Shown: positions 1 to 8,378 of the stretch, piece by piece
Layout: each line of letters begins with the position of its first letter
Numbering within the stretch: the stretch's first letter is position 1
NCBI GenBank assembly: GCA_003640645.1
Contig: QGHH01000004.1
Location: 42,875-106,874 of the forward strand
Direction: 5' to 3'
Source of the DNA: Fredinandcohnia aciditolerans
GTDB taxonomy: Bacteria; Bacillota; Bacilli; Bacillales; Bacillaceae_L
Length of the DNA: 64,000 bases
Translations under genes and position numbers: made by a program
The notes under the pieces: model-generated
What the model was told of the DNA's origin: nothing
Database searches by the model: none
What the model saw: the letters and a program-made list of their open reading frames with translations, nothing else

Positions 1-855
1 CGAAGTTACTCAAACTTCGGACATCACCGCATTGATTTTGACTTAGTTTGTCTGAAGATACTTAAACTTCAGACACTACAGCAATCATTTTGCCTATCTT
101 TGTCCGAAGATGCCTGAACTTCGGACATCACCGCATTGATTTTGACTTAGTTTGTCTGAAGATACTTAAACTTCAGACACTACAGCAATCATTTTGCCTA
201 TCTTTGTCCGAAGATGCCTGAACTTCGGACATCACCGCATTGATTTTGACTTAGCTTGTCTGAAGATACTTAGACTTCAGACACTACTGCAATCATTTTG
301 CCTATCCTTGTCCGAAGTTGCTCAAACTTCGGACATCACCGCATTGATTTTGACTTAGCTTGTCTGAAGATACTTGGACTTCAGACACTACTGCAATCAT
401 TTTGCCTATCCTTGTCCGAAGTTACTCAAACTTCGGACACAGACTCGATGAATCTGGTTTCCCTTATCCGAACATGCCTGAACTTCGGACACTACTGCAA
501 TGATTCTGGCTTCCCTTGTCCGAAGATGCCTGAACTTAGGACATCACCGCATTGATTTTGACTTAGTTTGTCTGAAGATAATTGGTCTTCAGACACAACT
601 GCAATCATTTTGCCTATCCTTGTCCGAAGTTGCTCAAACTTCGGACAAAGACTCGATGATTCTGGTTTCCCTTGTCCGAAGATGCCTGAACTTCAGACAC
701 TACTGCAATGATTCTGGCTTCCTTTGTCCGAAGATGCCTGAACTTCGGACAAAGACCCGTTGGATTCGCCTTACCTTGTCCGAAGGTACTTAAACTTTGG
801 ACACAGTCCACATGAATTCGCCTTACCTTGTCCGAAGATACCTTAACCTCAGCAT
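1..855. repeat. Array A: tandem 52-bp hairpin repeats
   Basis: About 16 tandem units plus a cut one at the left edge. Each unit has a 27-nt inverted repeat, a 9-nt arm, a 9-nt loop and the complementary arm, followed by about 25 nt of linker. Two arm types alternate: TGTCCGAAG/CTTCGGACA and TGTCTGAAG/CTTCAGACA, so a stem base pair differs by a paired C-G to T-A change. Left arms start at 49, 101, 153, 205 and so on to 829, always 52 bp apart. The left half is nearly identical in 104-bp double units; the right half (after about 430) is more diverged, with some stem mismatches near 465, 540 and 690. No U-tract follows the hairpins, so they are not typical terminators. Open frames across it carry no recognisable protein. 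The array continues beyond the left edge. Confidence 0.93.
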
Positions 856-943
856 TAATTAGACAGAACAGTTCGCAACAAATAACGGAACACGTTACTC
901 CAACTACCTCGGTCTTTTTTATTTGAAAACAATTTTGGCCATG

Positions 944-972
944 TAAAAAAACGCTCAAATTGAGCGTTTTTA
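944..972 (-). terminator. Intrinsic terminator of yutF
   Basis: The stem AAAACGCTCA / TGAGCGTTTT with an AAT loop lies at the 3' end of yutF and overlaps its TAA stop codon. Both sides are A/T-rich, so it could also stop transcription entering from the repeat array. Confidence 0.85.
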
Positions 973-1740
973 AATTCGATCCATCCATTCCTTTAAGCTA
1001 TGGATTGCGTAGGTTGGAGGTCGGTCATATCCTTTTAGTAGTTCAGGGGTAGTAACACCGGTATGGACAAGCAATGTATCGATACCTGCATTCATACCTG
1101 CCATAATATCGGTATCATAGTAATCACCAATCATGATGGTATCTTCTTTTGGAATCCCCAGTTGCTTTTGCGCTTGTTCCATGATGATTTTTTCAGGCTT
1201 CCCAATAAAGATGGGTTTTACTGTTGTTGAAACAGTGATCACCGAAGTTAATGAACCATTCCCTGGTAGAAGCCCACGTTCAGTTGGAATGGCGATATCA
1301 CCATTTGTTGAAATAAAGGTTGCACCATTTCGTACAGCTAAACAAGCAATGGCGAATTTTTCATATGTAAGGGAACGGTCTATTCCACAAACCACAAAAT
1401 CTGGGTTTTCCTCTTGGAATGTAAAGCCTTTTTCCTCTAATGCTTGGTAGATCCCATCTTCACCAATTACATAAACACTTGCACCCGGTTTCATATCATA
1501 CATATAATTTGCTGTAGCTTGACTTGTGGTGAAAACCTGCTCTTCTGTACACGCAATATCAAAGTCACGAAGTTTGGCTGCCACTTGTTCAGGTGTTCTA
1601 GATGAATTATTCGTAACAAATAAATATGGTATTTGCTTTTGATTTAATTTATTTACAAAATCACACGCTTCATGAATACGCTCTGTTCCACGATACATGG
1701 TACCGTCTAAGTCAAATAAATATCCTTTGTATGTTTTCAC
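970..1740 (-). CDS. yutF: HAD-superfamily phosphatase, NagD/YutF type
   Basis: Predicted class IIA HAD phosphatase (about 256 aa), cytosolic, acting on small phosphorylated metabolites; the physiological substrate is not evident. Motif I is FDLDGT at residues 9-14 (nucleophile Asp10, acid Asp12), motif II is FVTNNSS near 45, and the C-terminal part has the FIGKPE lysine motif and the MIGD...D acidic motif. An upstream in-frame GTG at 1752 overlaps the Shine-Dalgarno AAGGTGAT, so the GTG at 1740 is preferred: it sits 7 nt after that site and gives the MKTYKGY start usual in the family. It lies 18 bp downstream of yutE, as in B. subtilis, and is probably cotranscribed with it. Confidence 0.92.
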   Translation of the reverse strand: MKTYKGYLFDLDGTMYRGTERIHEACDFVNKLNQKQIPYLFVTNNSSRTPEQVAAKLRDFDIACTEEQVFTTSQATANYMYDMKPGASVYVIGEDGIYQALEEKGFTFQEENPDFVVCGIDRSLTYEKFAIACLAVRNGATFISTNGDIAIPTERGLLPGNGSLTSVITVSTTVKPIFIGKPEKIIMEQAQKQLGIPKEDTIMIGDYYDTDIMAGMNAGIDTLLVHTGVTTPELLKGYDRPPTYAIHSLKEWMDRI

Positions 1741-1758
1741 TACTTCTATCACCTTTTT

Positions 1759-2196
1759 TTAGTTTTTAAATGCAGAAACCGGTCCTAATTCATTTTCAAG
1801 ATAAGATTTTACCGCTTGTGGAAAGCTAGCAAGACTTTCTTTATTTTTTTCAAGGCTCGAAATTAATTCTTCGTGATTAATCTCAAGATAATCTTGAACA
1901 ATCACTTTTCGAAAACGAATAATTTCTTTAAGTTCATTCGCTGCTTCAGTTGTCACTACTTTTTCATCTTCAAGTATGTCTATGATATCCTCATAGCTAC
2001 CAGGATCACGCATAATAAAGCCATCAATCATCGAATTTCCGACATCTAGAATTGCCTCAATTGTAAGATGAGCGATTCTCTCTAACGCTTTCTTTTCAAC
2101 CACGCTAGTCCAAGTTGAATTTGCATCAATCAATTGTAAATTTTCTTCGTAAAAAAGAAGGGTTTTTTCAATTTTTTCTCGGTCAACAAAATACAT
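1759..2196 (-). CDS. yutE: DUF86/HepT-like protein YutE
   Basis: A 145-aa all-helical protein of the DUF86 (HepT-like) family, with the family segment GNSMIDGFIMRDPGSYEDI near residues 53-71. HepT toxins carry an R-x4-6-H-x-Y active site; the equivalent stretch here reads RKVIVQDYL, with Gln-Asp instead of His, and no MNT nucleotidyltransferase antitoxin gene lies next to it. It is therefore better seen as the conserved Bacillus housekeeping version than as a working toxin. It is the first gene of the yutE-yutF pair, with an 18-bp gap. Function unknown. Confidence 0.85.
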   Translation of the reverse strand: MYFVDREKIEKTLLFYEENLQLIDANSTWTSVVEKKALERIAHLTIEAILDVGNSMIDGFIMRDPGSYEDIIDILEDEKVVTTEAANELKEIIRFRKVIVQDYLEINHEELISSLEKNKESLASFPQAVKSYLENELGPVSAFKN

Positions 2197-2378
2197 AGTA
2201 TCACCTTCAGTTTATAATCTTTACCCACCATCTTTTATATACCACATTATTTTACCATAAAGTTTATAATCATTCATGGTATCCCCCTTACCTACCGTAT
2301 CTATAAATTCGTTTTCTAATTCGTACACCTTTGTTATGATAAGGATAATGACTGTTTCTTAAAAGGAGAGAATCCATT

Positions 2379-2645
2379 ATGTCTGAACGTTTTTTCTTAT
2401 ATGATGATACAATCGACACACAAACCCGATTTGTAAGCTTTATGGGGGAACACCAGCGTTACGACTTAGCTGTTGTCAAATCGGACCGCTATTATGGCAA
2501 GCATATTGTTTTAAATATTTTGAGCAATCGTTTTGCTATTATCGGTAGAGATGACCTTGATGAGCCCGGCTATATTGAACATGCTTATCAGCTATCTGAA
2601 GAGGAAGCAGAGGAATTGCGTTCGTTTCTGTATGAAATTGTCTAA
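2379..2645 (+). CDS. DUF3055 family protein
   Basis: An 88-aa acidic soluble protein starting MSERFFLYDDT, resembling the DUF3055 (SAV0927-like) family of Firmicutes. A strong AAAAGGAGAG site precedes the ATG by 8 nt. No signal peptide or membrane segment. It is transcribed divergently from yutE and followed by another small plus-strand gene. Function not known. Confidence 0.8.
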   Translation: MSERFFLYDDTIDTQTRFVSFMGEHQRYDLAVVKSDRYYGKHIVLNILSNRFAIIGRDDLDEPGYIEHAYQLSEEEAEELRSFLYEIV

Positions 2646-2700
2646 CATAATTACGTAATGCTGCGAAAACACTAGAAGTAAGAAGTGAGGTGTTTTTCAG

Positions 2701-2994
2701 GTGGCAGAAAAAGATAAAGACAAAGAAGAAATAAAGTATACCGACTTTTCAAATGTGGAGACGATGAGAAATTTCTTAACCTTTGAGGAATATCCGGAAG
2801 GGCCATATGGCACACCGCGTGGTAAGGATACGCCTGTAGAGAATAAAAGCACACCATGGAAAGAAGGACAACGAACATATAGCAACTTTAACTATGAGTT
2901 CAAATCACTTCACCAGGATCTTCCAAGACAATTCCCTGGGGCTCATCCCACACATGATGACAAGGATGAAAATGCCGAACCTCCTTATGACTAA
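2701..2994 (+). CDS. Conserved small Bacillus cytosolic protein
   Basis: A 97-aa very hydrophilic protein with a charged N-terminus (AEKDKDKEE), a Pro/Gly-rich middle (EEYPEGPYGTPRGKDTP) and a disordered acidic C-terminus. It starts with GTG 7-8 nt after GAGGTG. I recall similar 'cytosolic proteins' in other Bacillaceae but no function. It is 55 bp downstream of the DUF3055 gene, probably one transcript, and ends at a shared terminator. Confidence 0.75.
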   Translation: MAEKDKDKEEIKYTDFSNVETMRNFLTFEEYPEGPYGTPRGKDTPVENKSTPWKEGQRTYSNFNYEFKSLHQDLPRQFPGAHPTHDDKDENAEPPYD

Positions 2995-3016
2995 TAGGAA
3001 GATTCTATCCATAATA

Positions 3017-3055
3017 AAAGTACAGGCAGCTAAATTAGCCTGTACTTTATTTTTT
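3017..3055. terminator. Bidirectional terminator
   Basis: The stem AAAGTACAGGC / GCCTGTACTTT is followed by ATTTTTT on the plus strand, with A-rich sequence on the other side. It lies between the converging 97-aa gene and yutD and overlaps the yutD stop. Confidence 0.9.
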
Positions 3056-3322
3056 CACCTTTTTTAATACAAAATAGGCGCAACCGAAATTGCAATATTC
3101 GTATAGATATTCAGAAAGGGTACTTATTTTTGTATCAAATGACGCTTTTTGGTTTTTATCATCAAAAAAACCTTTTAAGCGAAGCTGTTCATATCCCCAG
3201 TCCCCAACTATATAATCATACTTCGCTAAGATATCGCTGTATCTCGCACGAAAAGCTTCTTCATTAAATCCATCTTTTAGCTCATCAATAAGCTCATATG
3301 TAGTATTACCTATGCTAATCAC
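3047..3322 (-). CDS. yutD: YutD family protein (DUF1027)
   Basis: A 91-aa cytosolic protein matching the YutD family, with conserved segments YDYIVGDWGYEQLRLKGFFD and YEYCNFGCAYFVLK. The frame is open to 3343, but GAGGTG followed after 6 nt by GTG at 3322 gives the start that fits the family (VISIGNTTYEL...). Convergent with the 97-aa gene, sharing its terminator. No biochemical role known to me. Confidence 0.85.
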   Translation of the reverse strand: MISIGNTTYELIDELKDGFNEEAFRARYSDILAKYDYIVGDWGYEQLRLKGFFDDKNQKASFDTKISTLSEYLYEYCNFGCAYFVLKKVKK

Positions 3323-3447
3323 TTCAATCACCTCGTACCCCATACTAGAGGATGTTCACTATATATCCATTATAGCCAATCAATCCATCAATTACTATGC
3401 GAAATTTTTGTTGAATTGGTCACCCTACAACTGAGGGGGTGTCAAGA

Positions 3448-4239
3448 TTGAAAAAATACACAATCATCTCAGGCTTAATTGCCTTAACAGCTTTAACAGG
3501 TTGCGGTACTTCTGATGACAATGCAGGAGTCTACCATGAAAGTGGAAATACAATATATCGAACTGACCAAAATGAGCTTTACAATGCGAAAGGCGTCAAA
3601 AACAATGGTAAAGAAATGACGAACTTTGGCTATGTTCGTCACCAAAAAAATCCGGTCCCTGGAGGAGCAAATGTATACAGTAATTTGCCAACTATGGACA
3701 GGGAAAAAGTTGCAGATTTAATCAGTAAAATCTGTACAACCATTCCGAACGTCAAAGATGTTGGTACGCTAGTAACGGATGAAGAGGTCCTTGTTGCATA
3801 TGATACGGATTCTAAAGACCGTATGTTAACAGCAGATCAGGTAAAACGTTCCGCGATGTCAGTTGTTCCGAGGTATTTCCATGTATACGTTTCTGATAAT
3901 CCTGACATGATGAATCAAATTGAGCGATTTGGAAGACTTGATTCAGACAGTCGAAATGTCGATCAAATTATTACATCTACTATTCAACAAATGATTAAAT
4001 CTCCACAAGGATATAAAGTCAGTGATGGTGAAAATGAAAATGGGGAAATGGAAGGTGGCCTCAACCCTGAGTATGAACGTAGGGCGAGAGAGAACCAGGA
4101 CTTCCTTAATAACCCTAGTATCAACAATAAAGGTGGAAATGAATTCAATCCTGAAATAGATCGCACAACTGATAATAAAGGGAATGAAGACCAAAAGAGA
4201 GATGATGGAAGAGAATTATTGCAAAAAGGAACACATTAA
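3448..4239 (+). CDS. yutC: YhcN/YlaJ-family sporulation lipoprotein YutC
   Basis: Predicted lipoprotein of about 263 aa. A type II signal peptide MKKYTIISGLIALTALTGC ends in the lipobox LTGC, giving the lipid-modified Cys. The central region (about 65-170) matches the YhcN/YlaJ domain; the C-terminus is Asn/Glu-rich and likely disordered. The TTG at 3448 is preferred over the in-frame GTG at 3439, because GTG directly abuts the ribosome binding site GAGGGGG whereas TTG lies 8 nt downstream. Family members are associated with the spore inner membrane and germination or outgrowth; that role is inferred here. Confidence 0.88.
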   Translation: MKKYTIISGLIALTALTGCGTSDDNAGVYHESGNTIYRTDQNELYNAKGVKNNGKEMTNFGYVRHQKNPVPGGANVYSNLPTMDREKVADLISKICTTIPNVKDVGTLVTDEEVLVAYDTDSKDRMLTADQVKRSAMSVVPRYFHVYVSDNPDMMNQIERFGRLDSDSRNVDQIITSTIQQMIKSPQGYKVSDGENENGEMEGGLNPEYERRARENQDFLNNPSINNKGGNEFNPEIDRTTDNKGNEDQKRDDGRELLQKGTH

Positions 4240-4267
4240 AAAAAAGGGGATATCCCCTTTTTTTTAT
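4239..4267. terminator. Bidirectional terminator yutC/lipA
   Basis: Perfect inverted repeat of eight A, GGGG, AT, CCCC, eight T between converging yutC and lipA. It overlaps the stop codon regions of both genes. Confidence 0.95.
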
Positions 4268-5163
4268 GCTTGTTTAACTTGTTGATTTGATTTTGCTGCA
4301 TTTACTTGCTCATCCGCATGGTAAGAAGAACGTACAAGAGGACCAGCTTCACAATGACTGAAGCCTTTACTTAATGCAATCTCTTTTAGTTCTGCAAATT
4401 CATCTGGATGATAGTATTTTTCAACTTTCAAATGTTTTTTCGTTGGTTGTAAATATTGACCAATTGTGATGATATCTACATTGTTCGCTCGAAGGTCGTC
4501 CATTGTTTCAATAATTTCTTCCTTCGTTTCACCAAGGCCGATCATGATACTTGATTTTGTTGGAATGTCCGCATTCATTTCTTTTGCACGACGTAAAAAT
4601 TCAAGTGAACGTTCATATTTTGCACGTGCACGAACACGGTCAGATAAACGGCGAACCGTTTCAATATTATGGTTCATAATGTCGGGCTTTGCATCCATTA
4701 GGATTTTTAGATTTTCGTACACTCCACCCATATCAGATGGTAGTACTTCAATTGAGGTAAATGGATTCTTTCTACGAATTGCACGTACTGTTTCTGCAAA
4801 TACCGCAGCTCCACCGTCCTTCAAATCGTCACGAGCAACTGTTGTAATAACAACATGCTTTAATCCCATCATTGCGACAGAATCAGCTACCCGCTCCGGT
4901 TCTGCCCAATCCAATTCATTTGGAAGGCCTGTCTTAACCGCGCAAAAGCGACAAGCGCGAGTACAAGTGTCCCCAAGAATCATAAAAGTAGCTGTTTTTC
5001 TTACAGCCCAACATTCGTGAATATTAGGACATTTAGCTTCCTCACAAACGGTATGTAATTGCTTTTCTCTCATCATTTTCTTTAAGCCTGTATAGCTTTC
5101 ATTCGTATTCAGTTTTATTTTTAGCCATTCCGGCTTTCGAAGATATTCTTGTTTTTTTGACAT
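4264..5163 (-). CDS. lipA: Lipoyl synthase
   Basis: Radical-SAM enzyme that inserts two sulfurs into protein-bound octanoyl groups to make lipoate on E2 and GcvH proteins. The auxiliary cluster motif C-x4-C-x5-C is at Cys40, Cys45, Cys51, and the radical SAM motif C-x3-C-x2-C at Cys67, Cys71, Cys74 (CTRACRFC). Length (299 aa) is normal for the family. GGAGTG precedes the ATG. Its [4Fe-4S] clusters are probably supplied by the SUF system encoded 10 kb away, and one acceptor, GcvH, is encoded at 28.4 kb. Confidence 0.98.
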   Translation of the reverse strand: MSKKQEYLRKPEWLKIKLNTNESYTGLKKMMREKQLHTVCEEAKCPNIHECWAVRKTATFMILGDTCTRACRFCAVKTGLPNELDWAEPERVADSVAMMGLKHVVITTVARDDLKDGGAAVFAETVRAIRRKNPFTSIEVLPSDMGGVYENLKILMDAKPDIMNHNIETVRRLSDRVRARAKYERSLEFLRRAKEMNADIPTKSSIMIGLGETKEEIIETMDDLRANNVDIITIGQYLQPTKKHLKVEKYYHPDEFAELKEIALSKGFSHCEAGPLVRSSYHADEQVNAAKSNQQVKQA

Positions 5164-5416
5164 ACTTCATCACTCCATTGCAAAGGCTATCCCTATTATA
5201 CTCCTAACTACTTTAAGAATCCAAGTATTCGATTTATTTGTATTTTTTAGCTTCCAACAATTAGTGATTATGAAAATGAGATGATTTAACAAACTAACAA
5301 GGAAGAGACTTTTTTATTTAATTCAAATTAAACAAATTCGGCTTATTGGATGCCTATAGATGCCTTTTAAAGACAATACATCCTTGTGTTATTTTAGTGA
5401 AAGGAGATTTGCGTGC

Positions 5417-6412
5417 GTGAACAGAAAACTTGGTATAGTTGTTGTTATTTGCTTATTTTTAATGTGTATGCCTTTGGATGCAAGTGCAAATGAGGATCAA
5501 CAAAAAGTTTTTCAAGAACGAATGAACCTCTATACAAAGATGGAAACAGTAACACAGATTCCTTGGTACTATTATGCGGCTATTGACCAGTATGAAAGAA
5601 GCATCCGTCGTTCCAGAAAAGATATTCCGAAAGAAACCGGTTTAATTGGAATTTATATTAAACCAGAGACTTGGGCGGGGGCTTTAAACCCAAATCCAAA
5701 TGATTCGAACCCTTATAGTATTCAACTTTTTGGAGGAATAGGTCTTGATGGAAACGGGGATGGAGTTGCAGATCAAACAAATGATGAGGATATCCTACTT
5801 ACGATTTCAGAGCAAATTTTAGCATACGGAACTGACCCTGATAATATCAGAATCGGTTTATGGGATTATTACAAACGGGACAAATCGGTTTCACTGATTA
5901 CGGGAATTGCTAAAATCTATTCAACATATGGCACTCTTGATTTAGATAAACACGCCTTTCCAGTTCCTCTTGGCTATAATCACAGCTATAAAAATACATG
6001 GGGAGATGCGCGTGGCTGGGGAGGTCGTAGAATGCATGAAGGCACTGACATCTTTGCAAGCTACGGAACACCAGTAAGGGCAACCTCATATGGGGTCATC
6101 GAAATGAAAGGTTGGAATCGTTTTGGCGGATGGCGTATCGGTATCCGTGATGTTAATAATACGTACCATTACTTTGCTCACTTAAATGGATTTGCGAAGG
6201 ATATTGCAATCGGGCAGGTTGTTGAGCCTGGTACAGTGATTGGCTCTGTTGGAAGTTCTGGCTATGGACCACCAGGAACTGCCGGAAAGTTCCCTCCACA
6301 TCTTCACTACGGAATGTACAAAGACAACGGGTATACAGAATGGTCCTTTGATCCATATCCGCATCTAAGGGCTTGGGAAAGATCAGAAAGACAAGCCAGA
6401 AAACGTAAATAA
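5417..6412 (+). CDS. lytH: LytH-like M23 peptidoglycan endopeptidase
   Basis: Secreted M23 metallopeptidase of about 331 aa. An N-terminal signal peptide (MNRKLGIVVVICLFLMCMPL... ending DASA) is followed by a LytH-type N-terminal domain and a C-terminal LytM/M23 domain carrying the zinc motifs H-x3-D (HEGTD) and H-x-H (HLHYG). The B. subtilis homologue is a sporulation L-Ala-D-Glu endopeptidase that matures spore cortex. The frame opens at 5360, but the GTG at 5417 lies 9 nt after AAGGAGA and directly precedes the signal peptide. Divergent from lipA, ends at a strong terminator. Confidence 0.93.
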   Translation: MNRKLGIVVVICLFLMCMPLDASANEDQQKVFQERMNLYTKMETVTQIPWYYYAAIDQYERSIRRSRKDIPKETGLIGIYIKPETWAGALNPNPNDSNPYSIQLFGGIGLDGNGDGVADQTNDEDILLTISEQILAYGTDPDNIRIGLWDYYKRDKSVSLITGIAKIYSTYGTLDLDKHAFPVPLGYNHSYKNTWGDARGWGGRRMHEGTDIFASYGTPVRATSYGVIEMKGWNRFGGWRIGIRDVNNTYHYFAHLNGFAKDIAIGQVVEPGTVIGSVGSSGYGPPGTAGKFPPHLHYGMYKDNGYTEWSFDPYPHLRAWERSERQARKRK

Positions 6413-6418
6413 GATAAA

Positions 6419-6448
6419 AGGCTGTGGTATTTTTTTACCACAGCCTTC
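6419..6448. terminator. Terminator after lytH
   Basis: The stem AAGGCTGTGGTA / TACCACAGCCTT with a T-rich loop lies just after the lytH stop. It also faces the 3' end of the minus-strand small symporter gene, so it may work both ways. Confidence 0.9.
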
Positions 6449-6486
6449 TTCCGTTCTATTTTGACCCTCTTTTTATAATTATTTCT

Positions 6487-6600
6487 TTAACCTTGTTTCG
6501 CTTGTTTAGCCTTTTTTGCAGCATGTGCGATACTTGCTACTAAACCTCCCCATAAAATGACCATTCCAATAACCATCATAGTAATTGCACCACCGGTCAT
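6487..6600 (-). CDS. metS: MetS-family small subunit of NSS symporter
   Basis: A 37-aa single-pass membrane protein (MTGGAITMMVIGMVILWGG followed by a short Lys-rich tail). It matches the small auxiliary subunits of bacterial methionine/alanine NSS importers (MetS in Corynebacterium MetPS). Its ATG overlaps the TGA stop of the upstream symporter gene as ATGA, indicating translational coupling. Too short for many gene finders, but context, hydrophobicity and the MTGGAI start support it strongly. Confidence 0.88.
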   Translation of the reverse strand: MTGGAITMMVIGMVILWGGLVASIAHAAKKAKQAKQG

Positions 6601-8138
6601 AGTCCTACCTCCTTGTCACTACCAGAAGAATAGTTGTCATTTAACGCTTCATTACTCCATTTTTTAAGTGAGAACACGATCCCTAATACAATTACTCCAA
6701 CAGCAATGAAAACACCTGGGAAGAGAATAAATGAAGTAGCATACCCTTCATAGTTTCCAGTTGCATTATCAAACTGTTGAAGGATATTTTGTTTAAATAA
6801 ATCAAACATCATATATCCTAAAACAACTGGAGTGACTATCCCTAAACAGATTTTCCACCATCCACCTGCCCGCATATCAGAAATAGCATTTGCATGTGCT
6901 TGTAATGGATTCATTTGCTTGAATACCCACGCAATAAGGATTACTTCTACTAATCCTGCAACTGCGATACCGAATTGGTTAATGAAGTAGTCAACTACAT
7001 CTAGGAAGTATAAGCCCCCATTTGTAGAATATAGGATTGAAATCAAAGATGCTAAGCCTGCACCGTATAATACAGATTTGTTACGACTAATCTTAAATTT
7101 GTCTTGAACAGCTGCAATAAATACCTCACAAATTGAAATAAGGGAAGTTAATCCAGCAAATATCAGTGATAAGAAGAAAAGTGCTCCGAAAAATTCGCCA
7201 AATGGCATTTGGTTTATAATTTGTGGGAAGACAGCAAATGCTAGACCCACACCTGCACTTGCAACTTCATTAACTGGTACATTTGCTTGAGTTGCCATAA
7301 AGCCTAATGCAGCGAATACCCCAATACCAGCTAGTAATTCAAATCCTGAGTTTGCAAAACCGGTAATAAATGCATTGTTTACTACATCGGACTTTTTCGG
7401 TAAATAACTTGCATAAGTAATCATAATTGCAAAACCAATTGATAAACTAAAGAAAATATGTCCGTATGCTGCCACCCAAACTTTACCGTCCATAATTGCA
7501 TCCCAATTTGGTTGGAAGAATTCATTTAATCCAATAGCCGCACCATCAAGTGTAACTGCACGAATTACAATGATTGTGAAAATAACGCACAGTGTAGGGA
7601 TAAAAATCTTGTTTGCTTTTTCAATACCTTTTTTAACGCCTTTAAATAAAATAAATAGAGTGATTGCCCAAACTAGAACTAAAGGTCCAAAAACTCCTAA
7701 CACAGGTGTTCCAATTTCTCCAGGAGTTTCTGCTAGATGTAAGTATTTAGAGAATAGGAAACCTCCTGTATCTTCTCCCCACGCTTTATTAAATGAGAAA
7801 AATGTATACGAAAATGCCCACGCAATAATAACTGCATAATAGGTTGCAATTACAAAAGAAATAAGTACTTGCCACCACCCAAGCCATTCCAATTTTTTAT
7901 TTAAACGGAATAATGACAAAGGTGCCGATCCTCTAAATTTTTGTCCGATTGTAAATTCGAGAATTAGGATTGGTATTCCGGCTGTTAAAATCGCAAATAG
8001 GTATGGAAGAAAGAATGCGCCTCCTCCATTTTCGTAAGCAACATATGGAAATCTCCATATATTACCTAAACCAACCGCAGAACCGATAGCCGCCATTACG
8101 AAGCCTGCCCGCGTCCCCCATTGTGGACGATTATCCAT
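6597..8138 (-). CDS. Sodium-dependent NSS/SNF amino acid symporter
   Basis: A 513-aa polytopic membrane protein of the neurotransmitter:sodium symporter family. The TM1 signature GSAVGLGNIWRFPY (about residues 18-31) forms the sodium and substrate site; about 12 hydrophobic segments follow. Coupling to the 37-aa MetS-type subunit suggests a MetP-like methionine or alanine importer; the substrate is inferred only. Probably a two-gene operon with no obvious riboswitch upstream (8139-8300). Confidence 0.93.
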   Translation of the reverse strand: MDNRPQWGTRAGFVMAAIGSAVGLGNIWRFPYVAYENGGGAFFLPYLFAILTAGIPILILEFTIGQKFRGSAPLSLFRLNKKLEWLGWWQVLISFVIATYYAVIIAWAFSYTFFSFNKAWGEDTGGFLFSKYLHLAETPGEIGTPVLGVFGPLVLVWAITLFILFKGVKKGIEKANKIFIPTLCVIFTIIVIRAVTLDGAAIGLNEFFQPNWDAIMDGKVWVAAYGHIFFSLSIGFAIMITYASYLPKKSDVVNNAFITGFANSGFELLAGIGVFAALGFMATQANVPVNEVASAGVGLAFAVFPQIINQMPFGEFFGALFFLSLIFAGLTSLISICEVFIAAVQDKFKISRNKSVLYGAGLASLISILYSTNGGLYFLDVVDYFINQFGIAVAGLVEVILIAWVFKQMNPLQAHANAISDMRAGGWWKICLGIVTPVVLGYMMFDLFKQNILQQFDNATGNYEGYATSFILFPGVFIAVGVIVLGIVFSLKKWSNEALNDNYSSGSDKEVGL

Positions 8139-8304
8139 AAAACAAACCTCCCCTTTTCCACTTTAGCCCGTTACCGTATTAGACCTTTAGCACTAGACTG
8201 AAGTTGGAAATTTTTCTATTTTCAGATTATTTATTATAATCTATTTATTAGTATAGCCAGTCTTTATCTCTATGTCAAAAGTTATTTTAACATTTCAAAA
8301 AAAA

Positions 8305-8332
8305 GAGACAAAGGTTCTATTACCCTTGTCTC
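8305..8332 (-). terminator. Terminator of NhaC-family gene
   Basis: The stem GAGACAA / TTGTCTC is followed by eight U on the minus strand (AAAAAAAA on plus just before it), downstream of the NhaC-family gene. Confidence 0.9.
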
Positions 8333-8378
8333 TCACATACAATTTACGTTTCTCTTAATAAAATTTGAATAGTAATTT

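Noticed and set aside
298-988. Open frames of 85-124 aa across array A
   Set aside because: They are translations of the 52-bp repeats with no start signal and no coherent protein features.
1133-1450. 105-aa plus-strand frame and similar antisense frames within most genes
   Set aside because: Shadows of well-supported genes on the other strand.
4466-5020. 184-aa plus-strand open frame
   Set aside because: It is antisense to lipA, which has all catalytic motifs; no ribosome binding site.
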